From an uncultured Alphaproteobacteria bacterium (GTDB taxonomy: Bacteria; Pseudomonadota; Alphaproteobacteria; Reyranellales; Reyranellaceae), in contig CAIYWM010000568.1 of assembly GCA_903929895.1 (NCBI GenBank), forward strand, positions 1-8,454: a DNA stretch of 8,454 bases. The letters are read 5' to 3'. The notes beneath the pieces are model-generated. The model was not told the origin of the DNA. It did not search any database and worked only from the letters and a program-made list of their open reading frames with translations. Position 1 is the first letter of the stretch; each line of letters starts with the position of its first letter. The translations under genes were made by a program, and so were the position numbers. Positions 6,961-8,454 of this stretch are shown here, piece by piece.

Positions 6961-7034
6961 CTCGTTCCACTCCTCGCATTCAAACAGGAGGCGCGGTTAT
7001 AGACCATGGGCCTGAGGCCCGGTACCGTCCGGCC
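6961..7034. promoter_or_regulatory. Short divergent promoter gap between CoA-transferase and hydrolase genes
   Basis: Seventy-four bases must hold leftward signals for the CoA-transferase operon and rightward signals for the hydrolase. The CoA-transferase ribosome binding site is GAGGAG at 6970-6975 on the minus strand. TATAGA at 6998-7003 could be a -10 box for the rightward gene, but no matching -35 is evident. GGGCCTGAGGCCC at 7008-7020 is a small palindrome (six-base arms around one T) in the presumed hydrolase leader. Confidence 0.4.
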
Positions 7035-7778
7035 ATGATCGAACGCGAGCTGGATATCGCCACGCAAGATGGCGCCATGAACACCTACACCCTGCGGCCC
7101 GACGATGGCGGGCCGCTGCCGGTCGTCATCATGCTGATGGATGCGCCGGGCGTACGCGAGGGACTGCGGGAAATCTGCCGCCGGATTTCGCAGTCCGGCT
7201 ATTATGTCCTGCTGCCCAATCTCTACTACCGCTCGACGCGTGAATTCGTCTGCGGACCGACCCGCAACCATCCCGATGGCGAGGCCAACCTGAAGCGCAT
7301 GTTCGGCCTGATGGAGTCGATCTCCAACGCCAAGGTGGCGGCCGACACCGGCGCGGTGCTCGACGTGTTGCCGGCACTGCCCGATGCCAAGCCCGGCAAG
7401 GTCGGGCTGGTCGGCTACTGCATGAGCGGCGCTTTCGTCACCGCGGCGGCGGCGGCGCATCCCGACCGGATCGGCTGCTTCGCCTCCTATTACGGAACGC
7501 GGCTGATCACGGACAAGCCCGACTCGCCGCACCTGATGCTGGGCGAGATCACGGCTGAGGGCTACTACGCCTTCGCCGAGCACGACACCTACGTGCCTCT
7601 GTCCGATGTGGCCAAATTCGAGAAGCTGCTCGCCTCCGCGCCGTTTCCCTCGCGAGTCGAGACCGAGACGGGGACGCATCACGGCTACGCCTTCTCAGAC
7701 CGCGGCAACCTCAACGAGGCCGCCCGCGAGAAACACTACGAACGCATGCTGGCACTTTACCGTCGGCACTTGAGTTAA
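7035..7778 (+). CDS. Dienelactone hydrolase family protein
   Basis: A 247-residue alpha/beta hydrolase of the dienelactone hydrolase family, cytoplasmic, cleaving esters or lactones with a Cys-Asp-His triad. C129 in GYCMSGAF is the nucleophile (the family norm is GYCLGG), D184 in AEHDTYVPL the acid, and H216 in THHGYAF the histidine. D36 in MDAPGV sits where Pseudomonas dienelactone hydrolase has its active-site Glu36. Length is typical. The start at 7035 is the first in-frame ATG that does not lie inside the divergent CoA-transferase gene; no good Shine-Dalgarno is seen before it, so the start is less certain than the family. It is followed after a repeat element by an iron-containing dehydrogenase, a pairing that recalls lower pathways of chloro- or hydroxy-aromatic breakdown. 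Many family members are general carboxylesterases, so dienelactone as substrate is not established. Confidence 0.9.
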   Translation: MIERELDIATQDGAMNTYTLRPDDGGPLPVVIMLMDAPGVREGLREICRRISQSGYYVLLPNLYYRSTREFVCGPTRNHPDGEANLKRMFGLMESISNAKVAADTGAVLDVLPALPDAKPGKVGLVGYCMSGAFVTAAAAAHPDRIGCFASYYGTRLITDKPDSPHLMLGEITAEGYYAFAEHDTYVPLSDVAKFEKLLASAPFPSRVETETGTHHGYAFSDRGNLNEAAREKHYERMLALYRRHLS

Positions 7779-7786
7779 GCACACCA

Positions 7787-7890
7787 CCTCACCCTGAGGA
7801 GCGGCCAACGGGCGCGTCTCGAAGGGTGAGCGACAGTCTTGTCGTTGCCCATCCTTCGAGACGGCGCTGGCGCGCCTCCTCAGGATGAGG
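7787..7890. repeat. Inverted paired-hairpin intergenic repeat, longer version
   Basis: The left arm at 7787-7829 and the right arm at 7849-7890 are imperfect reverse complements around a 19-base loop. Each arm also has its own terminal stem: CTCACCCT at 7788-7795 with AGGGTGAG at 7823-7830, and CATCCT at 7850-7855 with AGGATG at 7882-7887. The layout and arm ends (TCAyCCTGAG...CGAAGG) match the element at 1892-1980, but the interior of each arm is longer, so the two look like variants of one dispersed family. It occupies most of the gap between the hydrolase and dehydrogenase genes, and may terminate or attenuate transcription. The right end is 2 bases from the next ribosome binding site. Confidence 0.75.
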
Positions 7891-7892
7891 AT

Positions 7893-7899
7893 GGAGGAG
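7893..7899 (+). promoter_or_regulatory. Strong ribosome binding site GGAGGAG of the Fe-dehydrogenase
   Basis: GGAGGAG is 6 bases before the ATG at 7906. It excludes the in-frame ATGs at 7885 (inside the repeat arm) and 7891 (overlapping this site) as main starts. Confidence 0.8.
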
Positions 7900-7905
7900 T
7901 TGGAC

Positions 7906-8454
7906 ATGCTGAACGGCATCCACGGACATCAGGACATCGAGCGCGTGGTCTACGGCAAGCCGGCGGGCATCGCGTTGCGCGCCGAGGCCGAACGGCTGGG
8001 CGCGAAGAAGGTCTTCATCACGACATCGAAGTCGGTGGCGCAGAGCGCGCTGCTGGCGTCGGTGATCGACGATCTCGGCGAGCTGCACGCCGGTACCTAC
8101 GCTGGCATTACCGCGCACTCGCCGCGGCCTTGCGTCGTCGAGGGTGCTGAGATGGCGCGCAAGGCCGGTGCCGATCTGATCGTGGCGGTCGGTGGCGGTT
8201 CTGTGATCGATGCCACCAAGACGATCCTGATCGCGCTCTGGCAGAACGTGAAGACGGTCGACGACCTGGATGCCTATCGCGCCGGTAAACCGAAGGAAGG
8301 CGCCGCGCCGCCGTCGGAGGCGATCAGGCCGCCGGCCGATGCGATCCGCATGATTGCCGTACCGACCACGCTGTCGGCCGCCGAGTTCAATGCCTTTGCC
8401 GGCATCTCCGATCCGCGCAAGGGCATCAAGGAGAGTTTCGGCCATCGCCTGATC
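7906..8454 (+). CDS. Iron-containing alcohol dehydrogenase, maleylacetate-reductase-like (3' end outside window)
   Basis: The frame is open to the window end, giving the first 183 residues of a family III (iron-dependent) dehydrogenase that is normally about 350-400 residues. The N-terminal domain shows VVYGKPAGIALRAEAERLGA (14-33) followed by the strand KKVFITT. The nucleotide-binding GGGSVIDATK is at 96-105, with Gly-Gly-Gly-Ser and the conserved Asp102 and Lys105. RMIAVPTTLSAAEF (148-161) matches the PTT...E strand-loop of the family, in the TLSAAEF form rather than the common TAGTGSE. The metal-binding Asp and His residues lie beyond the window, so metal dependence is not seen directly. 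The start at 7906 is set by the strong GGAGGAG. Downstream of a dienelactone-hydrolase-family gene, a maleylacetate reductase role is plausible, but other alcohols or aldehydes are equally possible for this family. Transcription may read through from the hydrolase or begin within the repeat. Confidence 0.88.
   Translation, partial: MLNGIHGHQDIERVVYGKPAGIALRAEAERLGAKKVFITTSKSVAQSALLASVIDDLGELHAGTYAGITAHSPRPCVVEGAEMARKAGADLIVAVGGGSVIDATKTILIALWQNVKTVDDLDAYRAGKPKEGAAPPSEAIRPPADAIRMIAVPTTLSAAEFNAFAGISDPRKGIKESFGHRLI

Noticed and set aside
6100..7002. A 300-codon open frame on the plus strand opposite the CoA-transferase
   Set aside because: Same kind of antisense shadow; the minus-strand gene has all family motifs.
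6936..7034. A 33-residue N-terminal extension of the hydrolase
   Set aside because: It would start inside the divergent CoA-transferase gene and is proline/arginine-rich, as expected of a shadow frame.
7839..8150. A 103-codon plus-strand frame beginning in the repeat
   Set aside because: It overlaps the Fe-dehydrogenase in another frame and is arginine/glycine-rich; the dehydrogenase frame has GGGSVIDATK and a strong ribosome binding site.
7789..8445. A 218-codon minus-strand frame opposite the Fe-dehydrogenase
   Set aside because: Shadow frame with no family features that also runs into the repeat.

Overview
The window is a dense, high-GC stretch of ordinary bacterial chromosome. The codon use, the short gaps and the two small palindromic intergenic repeats (TCATCCTGAG...CGAAGGAT type ends) suggest an alphaproteobacterium, perhaps a Reyranella- or Bradyrhizobium-like soil or water organism. 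That placement is an impression from sequence style and protein resemblance; no marker gene is present. There are eight protein genes, two cut by the window edges. I see no rRNA, tRNA, CRISPR array, transposase or phage gene. The longest non-coding gap is 204 bases.

Layout, left to right. (1) Bases 1-1886, plus strand: the 3' part of an indolepyruvate oxidoreductase beta subunit (iorB) overlaps by four bases (ATGA) with a PaaI-type hotdog thioesterase. (2) Bases 1892-1980: an inverted pair of small hairpins lies between two converging genes and probably terminates both. (3) Bases 1989-3584, minus strand: a GMC-family FAD oxidoreductase of the choline dehydrogenase type. (4) Bases 3585-3788: a divergent promoter region with a perfect 7-3-7 palindrome at 3720-3736. 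(5) Bases 3789-4889, plus strand: an AI-2E-family membrane protein. Its stop codon touches the stop codon of the next, converging gene. (6) Bases 4890-6960, minus strand: a two-gene operon read from the right, a CaiB/BaiF-type CoA-transferase followed after 10 bases by a 2,4-dienoyl-CoA-reductase-like SDR. (7) Bases 7035-7778, plus strand: a dienelactone-hydrolase-family protein. (8) Bases 7787-7890: a second inverted-hairpin repeat. (9) Bases 7906-8454, plus strand: the 5' part of an iron-containing alcohol dehydrogenase resembling maleylacetate reductases.

The common theme is breakdown of organic acids, aromatic compounds and CoA thioesters. IorB and PaaI fit conversion of aryl-pyruvates to aryl-acetyl-CoA and rescue of stalled CoA esters. 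The CoA-transferase and SDR look like an acyl-CoA module. The hydrolase and Fe-dehydrogenase recall the dienelactone to maleylacetate to 3-oxoadipate sequence, though neither substrate can be read from the sequence. I found no clearly new multi-gene system. The best points for a second look are the SDR, which lacks a tyrosine at both known catalytic positions, the palindrome in the divergent promoter, and the paired-hairpin repeats.
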